A stretch of 64,000 bases of DNA, from contig NZ_ANFZ01000006.1 in the NCBI RefSeq assembly GCF_000331245.1, forward strand, positions 248,001 to 312,000, given 5' to 3'. Shown here piece by piece: positions 43,465 through 51,663 of the stretch (within the stretch, counting starts at the first letter, position 1; every line of letters starts with the position of its first letter). Under the pieces are notes generated by a model. It saw only the letters and a list, made by a program, of their open reading frames with translations. It had not been told where the DNA came from and did not search any database. The stretch is from Blastomonas sp. AAP53. GTDB taxonomy: Bacteria > Pseudomonadota > Alphaproteobacteria > Sphingomonadales > Sphingomonadaceae. Made by a program: the position numbers and the translations under genes.

Positions 43465-44943
43465 TCAAAACAGCCCCGGCACCTCGCGCTGCGCCGGCGT
43501 CGGTGCAGCTGGCACCAGCAGTTCGCGGTCGCTGGCGATCATGCCGTGCTGCGATTGCGCGCCGATGGCCGACTGGCCGGAAATGTTGCCTGCAGGTCCG
43601 TTCAACGCGATCGCGGTGCAGCTGCGCCCGGCGAGAAAATCGAGAGCGCTACGGATCGAGCCTTCCTGCGGATCGCCCAGGGGCCGGGTGAGGTCGTCCG
43701 CCGCCTGGCAGGTGACATCGAGCGTGCTGGCAAGCCCGGTGAAATAATCGCCGCCGCCGCGCGAATTGACCGAGCGGAACGCGACGACGCGCACCCGGTC
43801 GTCGCAGGCGCTGCGGTCGAGCGCGATCTGGCCCACCGGCTTGCCGAAAGTGTTGCCGCCGACCAGCGCCAGGTTGCGGCCGAGATAGGGTGCCATCGAA
43901 TTGACCACCAGCTCGCTGGCCGATGCCGTGGCGCTGGTGCCGATGAACGCGATCTTCACCGGGCTCACCGACTCGGCGCGCGGGGCAAAGAACGTGTTCT
44001 CGTCCTGTGAACTCTTGGAGGCACGAAAGCGCAGCCCCGAAAACAGGTCGCTGCTTGTCCGATTGCCGCCCAGAAGATCGCCCATCAGCTCGGCGGTGGA
44101 AACCAGCCCGCCGCCATTGTAGCGAAAATCGATGATGAACTCGCTGATCCCGGCGCTGCGGAAGCTGGCGAAGGCCTGGCGCAGCGGCGCGTCGGCGGAC
44201 GATATGAAGGTGCGCAGGTTGATGTAACCGATCTGCCGGCCACCATCCTGAATGATGCGCGTGCCATAGCGGCTCGACACGGCGGGCAGATCGAAGTCCG
44301 CCTTGGTCACGCTGACCTCGCGCGATACGCCGCCGCGCGCGACGCGCAGCAGGCGGGTGGTGCCAGCGGTGCTGGGGCCCAGCGCGTTGGTGATTCCGGC
44401 AGAGCCCTCCGCCGCAATGATGTCTGCCACGCTGCGCAGATTGGCGCTGCTGGTGCCGATCGCGAGGATCTCGTCGCCCCGGTCAATGCCGGCGGCCAGC
44501 CCTGGCGCGCCCTCGAAGCTCTCGCTGATCAGCACGCGGCGGGCAGGGGTGTCGATCGCCAGTCGGATGCCGATCCCGGCGCTCGCTCCGCTGGCGAAAA
44601 AGGCGTTTTCCTCGGCGATCGAGGTGATGAAGGTGAAGAACCGGTCCTTGCCCTGCGACCGCGCGGTGGCGGTGAGCGCGTCGATATAGCCCTGCACCGT
44701 GGTGAAGCTGTTCGGATTGGCGCTGGTCACCAGCAGTTCGGGGAATAGATACCATTCGTCGAGCACCTCGCGCGCGAAGGTCTGGCGGCTGGCGAGCGAG
44801 CAGGTCGAGCTGGGCGTCGGGCTGGGGGCAGGGGCGGAGGCAACCGGCGTCGGCGTTGGCGATGATGCACTGCCGCCGCCTCCTCCCCCGCAACCGGTGA
44901 GCAGCAAGGCAGAGCTGGCCAGCAGGCCGACGATATGGCGCAT
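43465..44943 (-). CDS. S41-family (C-terminal processing) peptidase, lipoprotein
   Basis: A 492-aa serine protease: lipobox LLLTGC (Cys18), a Gly/Pro/Ser-rich spacer, an N-terminal helical lid, a PDZ domain around IDRGDEILAIGTSS, and the S41 core with the nucleophile region FIGTSATASASELVVNS and the general-base lysine in NTFGKPVGQ. S41 enzymes of this form cleave non-polar C-termini in the periplasm. ATG at 44943 gives the cleanest lipoprotein signal; one at 44982 is possible. A Thr/Pro linker TPTPVASAPAPSPTP follows the lipobox. Confidence 0.88.
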   Translation of the reverse strand: MRHIVGLLASSALLLTGCGGGGGGSASSPTPTPVASAPAPSPTPSSTCSLASRQTFAREVLDEWYLFPELLVTSANPNSFTTVQGYIDALTATARSQGKDRFFTFITSIAEENAFFASGASAGIGIRLAIDTPARRVLISESFEGAPGLAAGIDRGDEILAIGTSSANLRSVADIIAAEGSAGITNALGPSTAGTTRLLRVARGGVSREVSVTKADFDLPAVSSRYGTRIIQDGGRQIGYINLRTFISSADAPLRQAFASFRSAGISEFIIDFRYNGGGLVSTAELMGDLLGGNRTSSDLFSGLRFRASKSSQDENTFFAPRAESVSPVKIAFIGTSATASASELVVNSMAPYLGRNLALVGGNTFGKPVGQIALDRSACDDRVRVVAFRSVNSRGGGDYFTGLASTLDVTCQAADDLTRPLGDPQEGSIRSALDFLAGRSCTAIALNGPAGNISGQSAIGAQSQHGMIASDRELLVPAAPTPAQREVPGLF

Positions 44944-44999
44944 GTATCTGTGTGTCCAAACGAACCGTGTAGCCCGGTACATTAGGACGGCATCAGCGG

Positions 45000-45557
45000 T
45001 CAGGCGACAGATTTTTGCGGGCCCCGCTGCGCCAGCGCTGCGTTCTCCGTCCGGATGCGCACGAACAGGATGCCGAAGTTGAGCAACGTCCACAGCAAAG
45101 CGATCTGCACATGGCCGAAGATCAGCGGAATCGTGAGGATTTCGAGCGTCACCACCCAGTAATTGGGGTGCTTGACCAGGCGGTACGGCCCGCCGCTGAT
45201 CCGCGGGAAATCGGGCGAAGAAATGATCCGCGTCGTCCAGTACGGCCCCAATGTCGCCAGCACCCACAGCCGCGCGATCTGCAAGGCGGCGAAGATGATG
45301 AGCAGCGGCCACAGCATCGGTGCGTCTGGTGGCGTGCTCAGCCACAGCGCGAGCAGGAAGCTCGCGTGAATGGCGACCATCAGCGGATAATGCGCGCGGC
45401 CATGTTCGACCGCGCCGCGCGCCAGCAGCGCCTTCGTGTTCTTCTGCGCGTAGACGAGTTCGAGCAGTCTTTGCGCCGTCAGCAGCCCCAGTACCACCCA
45501 TGCCGCCGCCCAGCCGGGCGCCCACACATATTGCGCAAGTTCGGGCGCCTGCATCAT
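45000..45557 (-). CDS. isoprenylcysteine carboxyl methyltransferase (ICMT) family protein
   Basis: A 185-aa membrane methyltransferase with about five helices and the ICMT core GGPYRLVKHPNYWVVTLE. It starts with ATGATG at 45557 and its first base triplet overlaps the TGA of the type III polyketide synthase gene upstream (ATGA). In Bacillus the equivalent pair bpsA/bpsB makes methylated alkylpyrones; the same pairing here predicts O-methylation of a long-chain alkylresorcinol or alkylpyrone. Confidence 0.85.
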   Translation of the reverse strand: MMQAPELAQYVWAPGWAAAWVVLGLLTAQRLLELVYAQKNTKALLARGAVEHGRAHYPLMVAIHASFLLALWLSTPPDAPMLWPLLIIFAALQIARLWVLATLGPYWTTRIISSPDFPRISGGPYRLVKHPNYWVVTLEILTIPLIFGHVQIALLWTLLNFGILFVRIRTENAALAQRGPQKSVA

Positions 45558-46585
45558 CGGTGCAGCACTCCCATCGCGCCGGTAAAGCCTGGGCCGAGCG
45601 CAGTCATCAGCAGCGGACCGGTCTCCCCGGTCGCCAAAATCCGCTCGAGCACGAAATGGACGGTGGGCGAGGACATGTTGCCATGATCGGCCAACACCGC
45701 GCGCGTCACCGCCAGCCCTTGCGGCAGATGTTCGAAGCACTCTTCGAGCGCATCGACAACCTTGCGTCCGCCGGGATGGCACGCAGGTTCGGTGAGGCTC
45801 GCCTTGTCGAGCCCCTCGCGCGCCAGAAAACCATCGACCACCGGCACGAAATGCTCGCGCACGAAGCTGGGCAGGTCGCGCGACAGGATGAGGCCAAGGC
45901 CCATGGCGTCGACATCCCAGCCCATCATCGCGCGGCTGCTGGGCCAGGTGTGCTGCGCGAAATTGCCGAGGGCAGGGCCGTCGCCGTCCGCAGACAGCAC
46001 CACCGCGCTCGCGCCATCGGCGAACAAAGTGGAAGCGATGATCGCCTTTTTCTCGAGATCGCCGAAGCGGAAGGCGAGCGAGCACAGCTCCATTGTCAGC
46101 AGCAGTACGCGGCGCTGCGGATCGGCGCGCACCAGATCGCCTGCGACCTGCAGCCCGAGCACGCCGCCCGCGCAGCCATAGCCGAACAGCGGCAGGCATT
46201 GCACATCGGCGCGGAACCCCATGGGGGCAAGCATCTGGCTGGGGATCGATGGCGTGGCGATTCCGGTGGAGGAGACGCAGACGATGGCGTCGATCTGGTC
46301 GGGTGCGAGCCCCGCCTTGGCCAGCGCCTCGGTCGCGGCGCGTTCGAGCAGCTTTTGCCCCTCGGCGAGATAGACCGCGTTGCGCTGCGGGAAATCGGCC
46401 GCGCCCAGATAGAATTCGGGCGGTTGCACGATCGCGCGGCTGTTGACCCCGGTGGTGTCATAGATTGCCGCGACGCGCGCAGGCAGTCCGCGCGGGCTCG
46501 CACTCGCCACGACATCGCGGACCTGGTGCTGGGTGATCGCATGGGGCGGAACCAAAGTGGCGATGGACTGGATGCGAGGAAGCAT
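45554..46585 (-). CDS. type III polyketide synthase (alkylresorcinol/alkylpyrone synthase-like)
   Basis: A 343-aa chalcone-synthase-fold enzyme. The catalytic triad is complete: Cys138 in LFGYGCAGGVLG, His270 in ACHPGGRKVV and Asn303 in ADHGNMSSPTV. MLPRIQSIATLVPPHAITQ is typical of bacterial alkylresorcinol synthases, which extend fatty acyl starters with malonyl-CoA to phenolic or pyrone lipids. ATG at 46585 matches family starts. Coupled by a 4-nt overlap to the ICMT-type methyltransferase. Confidence 0.92.
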   Translation of the reverse strand: MLPRIQSIATLVPPHAITQHQVRDVVASASPRGLPARVAAIYDTTGVNSRAIVQPPEFYLGAADFPQRNAVYLAEGQKLLERAATEALAKAGLAPDQIDAIVCVSSTGIATPSIPSQMLAPMGFRADVQCLPLFGYGCAGGVLGLQVAGDLVRADPQRRVLLLTMELCSLAFRFGDLEKKAIIASTLFADGASAVVLSADGDGPALGNFAQHTWPSSRAMMGWDVDAMGLGLILSRDLPSFVREHFVPVVDGFLAREGLDKASLTEPACHPGGRKVVDALEECFEHLPQGLAVTRAVLADHGNMSSPTVHFVLERILATGETGPLLMTALGPGFTGAMGVLHR

Positions 46586-46804
46586 CGGCTCTAGGTGGCG
46601 CTGCGCCGGGGGCTTGGCAAGGGTATGGCAGGCTGCGCGGCACAATTGCGCCCGACTCGCGAATCCACCTTGGCAGGCCCGCGACAAATTGCTTTAGCCT
46701 CAGGCCAACTTAATCTTGTGCCGCGTGTCCATGCTGCGCCCCTTGTGGGCGGAGCCACCGCGTTCCACATGCCTATCCGTGATTTATCAGAAAGCCGCTT
46801 TGCC

Positions 46805-47770
46805 ATGTCCGAAACGATCAAGACCCGCATGCTGATCCTGGGCTCCGGCCCCGCCGGGCTCTCCGCCGCGATCTATGGCGCGCGCGCAGGCCTCAAGCCC
46901 ATCGTCGTGCAGGGTCTGCAGCCGGGTGGCCAGCTCACCATCACCACCGATGTCGAGAATTACCCCGGCTTCCGCGACGTGGTGCAGGGACCGTGGCTGA
47001 TGCAGGAAATGCAGGCGCAGGCCGAGCATGTCGGCACGCAGATGATCTACGACACCGTGCTGTCGGTCGACCTGTCGCGCCGCCCGTTCCGCCTGATCGG
47101 CGATGGCGGCACGGTGTACGAGGCCGAAACCCTGGTGATCGCCACCGGCGCGCAGGCCAAGTGGCTTGGCGTTCCCGGAGAGCAGGAGCTGGGCGGCAAG
47201 GGCGTTTCGGCCTGTGCCACCTGCGACGGCTTCTTCTATCGCGGCAAGAAGGTCGCGGTGATCGGCGGCGGCAACACCGCGGTCGAAGAGGCGCTGTACC
47301 TCACCAACCATTCGGACAACGTGACCCTGATCCACCGCCGCGATTCGCTGCGCGCCGAAAAGATCCTGCAGGAGCGGCTGTTCGCCAACCCCAAGATCAA
47401 TGTGCTGTGGAACAAGGGCGTCGAACGCTTCGTCGGCGGCGGCGAGCCGCACGGGCTGGTCGGCATCGATCTCAAGGACACGGTGACCGGCGAGAGCTCG
47501 CACCTCGCGGTCGACGGCGGCTTCGTCGCCATCGGCCACGCGCCTGCGACCGAACTGTTCAAGGGCCATCTTCCGCTCGACCGTGACGGCTATATCGAAG
47601 TGACCCCGGGCACGCCGTTCACCAGCGTCCCCGGCGTGTTCGCGTGCGGCGACGTGATGGACAAGGTCTACCGCCAGGCGGTGACCGCGGCCGGTACCGG
47701 CTGCATGGCCGCGCTGGATGTCGAGCGGTTTTTGGCAGAGGCGGACTTCGAGGCGATTGCGGCGGAGTGA
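46805..47770 (+). CDS. trxB: thioredoxin reductase
   Basis: TrxB (321 aa) reduces thioredoxin with NADPH through FAD. LILGSGPAGLSAAIYGARAG (FAD), the redox pair in SACATCDGFF, the NADPH fold VIGGGNTAVEEALYL and the C-terminal FAD motif VPGVFACGDVMDKVYRQAV are all present. The ATG at 46805 is used; an in-frame extension back to 46595 is upstream leader, not protein. Confidence 0.96.
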   Translation: MSETIKTRMLILGSGPAGLSAAIYGARAGLKPIVVQGLQPGGQLTITTDVENYPGFRDVVQGPWLMQEMQAQAEHVGTQMIYDTVLSVDLSRRPFRLIGDGGTVYEAETLVIATGAQAKWLGVPGEQELGGKGVSACATCDGFFYRGKKVAVIGGGNTAVEEALYLTNHSDNVTLIHRRDSLRAEKILQERLFANPKINVLWNKGVERFVGGGEPHGLVGIDLKDTVTGESSHLAVDGGFVAIGHAPATELFKGHLPLDRDGYIEVTPGTPFTSVPGVFACGDVMDKVYRQAVTAAGTGCMAALDVERFLAEADFEAIAAE

Positions 47771-47852
47771 CGGGGGGCTGGCGGGGGCTGCTATTGGGGG
47801 GTGTTGCAAGCCTGTCGAATGACGGTTGAAGGGGGAGGATTCCGACCCTCCG

Positions 47853-48155
47853 CTAGGCGTCGATGGCCGTTTGTTCATGCGCCGCTATGGTGACGCGGAC
47901 AGTTAACCATTCATAAACCACGAGCAGCATGGCAACTGGTATTACAGCGAGAAAGCCAAACTCCTTCCCCAAGTAAGATGCCAAGGCAAAGGCTGCGACC
48001 GCTGGACGTACGCTCGACTTGCCCGCAAGCAGCCGTTTTCCGCATGCGTTGCAAGCAAAAGGCTGACCTCTTTTAAAGTTTGCACGAAAAAATGAAATGG
48101 GTGTCCCGCACATGGGGCATTCGCCATTTGCGGATTTGTGTTGTGCCTCTGTCAT
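47853..48155 (-). CDS. small zinc-ribbon membrane protein, unknown
   Basis: About 100 aa: a zinc ribbon (CPMCGTPISFF and CNACGKRL) followed by two hydrophobic segments (VRPAVAAFALASYLGKEFGF, LAVIPVAMLLVVYEW). No function recognised; zinc-ribbon-plus-membrane proteins are a recurrent small-protein form. Base composition is clearly more AT-rich than its neighbours (runs such as TTTTTTAG and TTTTATAAAATG), which hints at acquired DNA. The start is uncertain: ATG at 48155, ATG at 48182 or GTG at 48224 are all open and none has a strong ribosome site. Confidence 0.6.
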   Translation of the reverse strand: MTEAQHKSANGECPMCGTPISFFRANFKRGQPFACNACGKRLLAGKSSVRPAVAAFALASYLGKEFGFLAVIPVAMLLVVYEWLTVRVTIAAHEQTAIDA

Positions 48156-48731
48156 TTTATAAAATTTGCAGAAAACATGCATATCCGCAACGGGCGGAGT
48201 GTTGCATGACAGTTTTTTAGTCACGTTTCTTAGCCGCCACCCCCTCCGCTCAGCCTGAGCTTGTCGAAGGCCCCGCTATACGGCCAGCGTGGGCGCGGGT
48301 CCTTCGACTTCGCGGGCTGACGCCCGCGGCTCAGGATGAGCGGAGGTGGGTGGATTAGCGTGTGCTATGGGCCGTTTGCTGACAGCCCGTTGTTTTAGCG
48401 AGTTACAAGAACCGCCGCTCCGCGAATGCGCGTTCCCCTCCCTGGACAGGGAGGGGTTAGGGGTGGGTCGTCTGCGCGGAGGGTGCATCTGGACGCCTAC
48501 CCACCCCCAGCCCCTCCCTCAGAGGGAGGGGAGCAACTTGCAGAACGACGGGGGCGGGGGTGGGTTGATGGGCGTGTGCTTGTGCCATCGGAAACGTGTC
48601 CGCTTCCAAAAGCCCCTCTCCTTCAGGGGAGGGGTTGGGGTGGGGAGCGACCGTCGCGCGAAATGGCTGCGCCAGCGATTGCGCGCCGCAACCGCCCCCA
48701 CCCCTTACCCCTCCCCTGAAGGGGAGGGGCT
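48156..48731. repeat. 576-nt gene-free block of palindromic repeats (families A and C)
   Basis: No gene is supported here. Contents: AT-rich leader (48156-48243); family A repeat 48244-48346 with the mini-palindrome variant; then family C. Family C consists of two inverted pairs of GC-only hairpins: 48435-48456 (CCCCTCCCTG / CAGGGAGGGG) with 48511-48531 (CCCCTCCCT / AGGGAGGGG), and 48611-48645 with 48695-48732 (around CCTTCAGGGGAGGGG and its complement). Confidence 0.8.
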
Positions 48732-49556
48732 CTAGTGGCCCAACGCCTCCAATATCCGCTCCCTGAGCCAAGCCTTGTCGTATGCACTCGCAAAGCTGTG
48801 CGAGCCGCTGTCGAGGCGGGCCATCGTGAGGTTGGGGTTAGCGCGGGCGGGGGTGAAGGCTTCGCTGTCCCAGTGTTCGAGGAACCACAGAGCGGTGCGG
48901 TCGTGTTCGGCGACGAGCAGCTTCGTCGGCAGCGGCGTGGCCGCCAGCGCCTGGCCCAGCCTAGCCGCCAGCCCTGTAACCTGGGCCTTCGCGGTCGCCT
49001 GGCGCAACCCGCGCACCAGCTTGCCGAGGTTCACCCCGCCGCTTGCCAGCCGCCACAGTTCGCGCGGGTCTTTGAGCTTGGCGAGATAGCGGCTGCGGAT
49101 CGCGCCTGCGGTCATCGTCGCGGCGGCTTCGGTCTCGTCGGCCTCGTCGCTCTCGGTCTCCAGCGTCCACATATTGGCGAGGATCAGCGCGTCGATCCCT
49201 GCCGCCGGGCCGTAGAGCGCCAGCGAACTCGCCGCATCGCAATTGCCGAATGCCACCAGCCGGGTGAGCGACGGGACGCGCGCACGCATCGCCAGCACGG
49301 CGGCGGCGATGTCGTCGGCGCTGGATTCGAAACCGGCGTTTCCGCCACTGCTGTCGCCGATCCCGCGCCGGTCATAGCGCATCACCGGATGGCCTGCGGC
49401 TGCGACCGCCGCTGCCAGCGCCGCCATTCCGGCATGCGCACCCGAGCGGATTTCGTTGCCACCGCTGACGATCAGCAGCCCACTGGAGCCGTCGGCGCCA
49501 TCGAGCGTCGCGGTGAGCGTCTCGCCTGCGCAATCGAAAGTGAAATGCTGCCTCAT
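48732..49556 (-). CDS. exosortase A system-associated hydrolase 1
   Basis: A 274-aa alpha/beta hydrolase of the hydr1_PEP family, which occurs only near exosortase A (XrtA)/EPS loci. MRQHFTFDCAGETLTATLDG, YDRRGIGDSSG and LVAFGNCDAASSLALYGP (a nucleophile elbow variant, GNCDA, with Cys instead of Ser) are characteristic. The ATG at 49556 overlaps the TGA of hydrolase 2. It probably acts on acyl-ACP or a lipid intermediate; the exact reaction is unknown. Confidence 0.85.
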   Translation of the reverse strand: MRQHFTFDCAGETLTATLDGADGSSGLLIVSGGNEIRSGAHAGMAALAAAVAAAGHPVMRYDRRGIGDSSGGNAGFESSADDIAAAVLAMRARVPSLTRLVAFGNCDAASSLALYGPAAGIDALILANMWTLETESDEADETEAAATMTAGAIRSRYLAKLKDPRELWRLASGGVNLGKLVRGLRQATAKAQVTGLAARLGQALAATPLPTKLLVAEHDRTALWFLEHWDSEAFTPARANPNLTMARLDSGSHSFASAYDKAWLRERILEALGH

Positions 49557-50248
49557 CCGCGCATCCATGCGGCAATGTCCGCCGCCATCGCCTGCGCCAT
49601 CGCCGGATCGTGCGCCGGTTCGGCGCGCAGCCACAGCGGCGCGCCTGCAATGCGGCCATCGGCATCGAGCGGATCATCGGCAAAGCGCACCAGCCGCACC
49701 GCGCCGCCGCTCGCCGGGGCCGCGCTGTCGAGTTCGCGGATCATGCAGGGCGAGAGGCTGTTGCCTGCCAGTTCGATGCCTTGCGCGCGCGCGGTCTCCA
49801 TAAGCGCCTCGCTGCTGCTCGCGATGCCCGCCTCACGGTCGCCGGCCATCTTCGTGCGCAGCATCGTGCGGAGCAGCTGTCCGCCCTTGACCGGGGCCAG
49901 CCGCCATCGCGGAAGGTCGCCCAGCGCGCCGTCAAGCAATGCGCCGCCCCGGATTGATGCGAAGTGGCTCACCGGCCCCAATTGCTCGGCACACGCGATC
50001 AGCGCGGCTTGCCACAGGCTGATGCTGGCGTTTTCGAGGGGCACCGGGCTTTCATTGCAGCCGGGAAGGTCGGGCATCACGCTGGCGATGCCATGCTCGG
50101 CCAACGCCCGCGCGCATTCCACCATCAGATGGCGCACGCGGTTGGCCTCGTCGAACAAAGGTGGCAGGATCAGCAGCCTCGGCCCATCTTCAGGGCCGTG
50201 GATCAGGCACAGTTCGTCGTTGCCGTCGAACCGGTAAGCGCCGATCAC
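49553..50248 (-). CDS. exosortase A system-associated hydrolase 2
   Basis: A 231-aa hydrolase of the hydr2_PEP family: LLILPPLFDEANRVRHLMVE, MPDLPGCNESPVPLENASI and the late APLWLRAEPAHDPAMA. The usual Ser nucleophile region reads HFASIRGGAL. GTG start at 50248 overlaps the ACP stop by 4 nt, and its own stop overlaps hydrolase 1 by 4 nt, so all three are co-translated. Confidence 0.85.
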   Translation of the reverse strand: MIGAYRFDGNDELCLIHGPEDGPRLLILPPLFDEANRVRHLMVECARALAEHGIASVMPDLPGCNESPVPLENASISLWQAALIACAEQLGPVSHFASIRGGALLDGALGDLPRWRLAPVKGGQLLRTMLRTKMAGDREAGIASSSEALMETARAQGIELAGNSLSPCMIRELDSAAPASGGAVRLVRFADDPLDADGRIAGAPLWLRAEPAHDPAMAQAMAADIAAWMRG

Positions 50249-50529
50249 GCGGAGGCCTTGGCCCGCGCGAAATCGACCAGATTGCCGAAATTCTCGAACA
50301 GCTCGCCATCGACCTCGTCATCCTCGATCAGGATGTCGAGCCGGTCTTCCATCTCGGTGAGCAGGCCTGCCACCGCCATGGAATCGAGCTCGGGCAGCGC
50401 GCCGAACAGCTCGGTGTCGCGGTCAAAGCCCGCCACCTGGCCTTCGGAAAGGCCCAGAATGTCGCGCAGCACCTGACGCACCACGGTTTCGATTGCGTCA
50501 CTGTGTCCGCTGGTCTCGATTTCGCTCAC
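50245..50529 (-). CDS. acyl carrier protein of the exosortase-associated set
   Basis: A 94-aa ACP distinct from AcpP: the phosphopantetheine site is the Ser in ALPELDSMAVAGLL and it is strongly acidic (DRLDILIEDDEVDGELFENF). It belongs with the two hydrolases, the acetyltransferase-like protein and the divergent ligase and decarboxylase as an acyl-handling module. Overlap of 4 nt with hydrolase 2. Confidence 0.88.
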   Translation of the reverse strand: MSEIETSGHSDAIETVVRQVLRDILGLSEGQVAGFDRDTELFGALPELDSMAVAGLLTEMEDRLDILIEDDEVDGELFENFGNLVDFARAKASA

Positions 50530-50586
50530 ATATCCCTCGCTGGCTTGTCGCCCTGGCGGCCGTCCCCCTGCCGCGTGAAAGCGGCC

Positions 50587-51630
50587 TTAGTCCTTTGAAA
50601 AACGGGCGGCAAGTCCCGCGACGCGGCTCTTGGCCATGTAGGGCCAAGCCTTGGGCGACTTGGGCCAGATCAGCTCCAGCCGATAGCGCGGGCGGATGTC
50701 TTCCATCCAGTCGCGCTTGTAGGCATCGTTGCCGGTGCCGAAATCGACCAGATCGACGCCGTCGGTATCGATGACATGAGCAAACAGCGCATGCGTCAGC
50801 AACGTGCCGGGCGAGGCCTGGATGTGGCGTTCGTCATGCGCCAGCTTGTGGATATAGGCGGTGCCATTCTCGACCGTCCAGAATTGCGCAGCGACCGCAA
50901 CGCCATCGATGCTGGCGATGCCCATGCGCAGCCGCCCGGCTTCCGCCTCGCGCTGGGCGAGCCAGCGCAGGAATTCCGGGTTGCCCTCTTCGGGCTTCCA
51001 GCTGCGCGCATAGATCGTCTCGTAATCGGCCCAGTCCTGTGCGTCGAAGCGGGTTTCGATGCGCAAGGTCACCACGCCCTTGTTGCCCTTGCGCTTGACC
51101 GTCGAGCGCAGCTGGCCGGGGCGGCCCTGCCAATATTCGTCAAAGCTGCGTCCGCGCACGTGCAGCACGTGGTTCTCGTCGCATTGTTCGCGGCGCACTG
51201 TCCAGCCGACGCTGGCGAAAGTGTCGGCAATCAGGCTGGCCGATCCGCACTCATCGGGCACGGGCGAGAGGATCAGCCGGTGCGTGGTCTTGGCTAACTT
51301 GCGCGCGACGCGCGTCATGAGCGTGCGTTTGCGCTCCGCATCGGGCGTTCCACCAAAGACCGGTCGCCAGATGAAGCTGTACCAGTTGGCCATCGATTTG
51401 AGGCCCGAGCGGCCATTGTCGACCAGATGCAGCTTCACCGCATCGCCGTCCATCGCGGCATAGGCAATGTGCGGGGCGTGATCGGCCAGGCAATGGCGGT
51501 GCAGGCCATCGAACCACAAGGCGCGATCAAACAGGCCGATGCGATCTGCATCACAGGCAGCAGAAACCCGGTGCGCTATGCTCACCTTGGGGTTATCATG
51601 ATATTCATCATTCAACGTCATGAACCCCAT
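50587..51630 (-). CDS. GNAT/FemAB-like acyltransferase
   Basis: A 347-aa protein of the double-GNAT (BioF2/FemAB-like) fold; recognisable features are YWQGRPGQLRSTVKRKGNK, the acetyl-CoA-binding half with GIASIDGVAVAAQFWTVE, TAYIHKLAHDERHIQASPG and LVDFGTGNDAYKRDWM. In exosortase A loci it accompanies the ACP and hydrolases. Start ATG at 51630 or, three codons on, 51621. It is divergent from the ligase and leads the ACP-hydrolase operon. Confidence 0.78.
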   Translation of the reverse strand: MGFMTLNDEYHDNPKVSIAHRVSAACDADRIGLFDRALWFDGLHRHCLADHAPHIAYAAMDGDAVKLHLVDNGRSGLKSMANWYSFIWRPVFGGTPDAERKRTLMTRVARKLAKTTHRLILSPVPDECGSASLIADTFASVGWTVRREQCDENHVLHVRGRSFDEYWQGRPGQLRSTVKRKGNKGVVTLRIETRFDAQDWADYETIYARSWKPEEGNPEFLRWLAQREAEAGRLRMGIASIDGVAVAAQFWTVENGTAYIHKLAHDERHIQASPGTLLTHALFAHVIDTDGVDLVDFGTGNDAYKRDWMEDIRPRYRLELIWPKSPKAWPYMAKSRVAGLAARFSKD

Positions 51631-51663
51631 GATACCGCGTCTTCCCTAAAACCCAGGCCGTTC

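Noticed and set aside
43465-45525. 686-aa form of the S41 peptidase
   Set aside because: The N-terminal 180 residues lie antisense-like over the ICMT gene and precede a perfect lipoprotein signal; the start at 44943 is preferred.
48435-48732. CRISPR-like array
   Set aside because: Repeats are inverted hairpin pairs with unequal spacing, not direct repeats with uniform unique spacers, and there are no cas genes.
48346-48735. Open frames of 97-129 codons in both strands of the repeat island
   Set aside because: They are created by GC-only hairpin repeats and translate to Pro/Gly/Arg repeats; no ribosome site.
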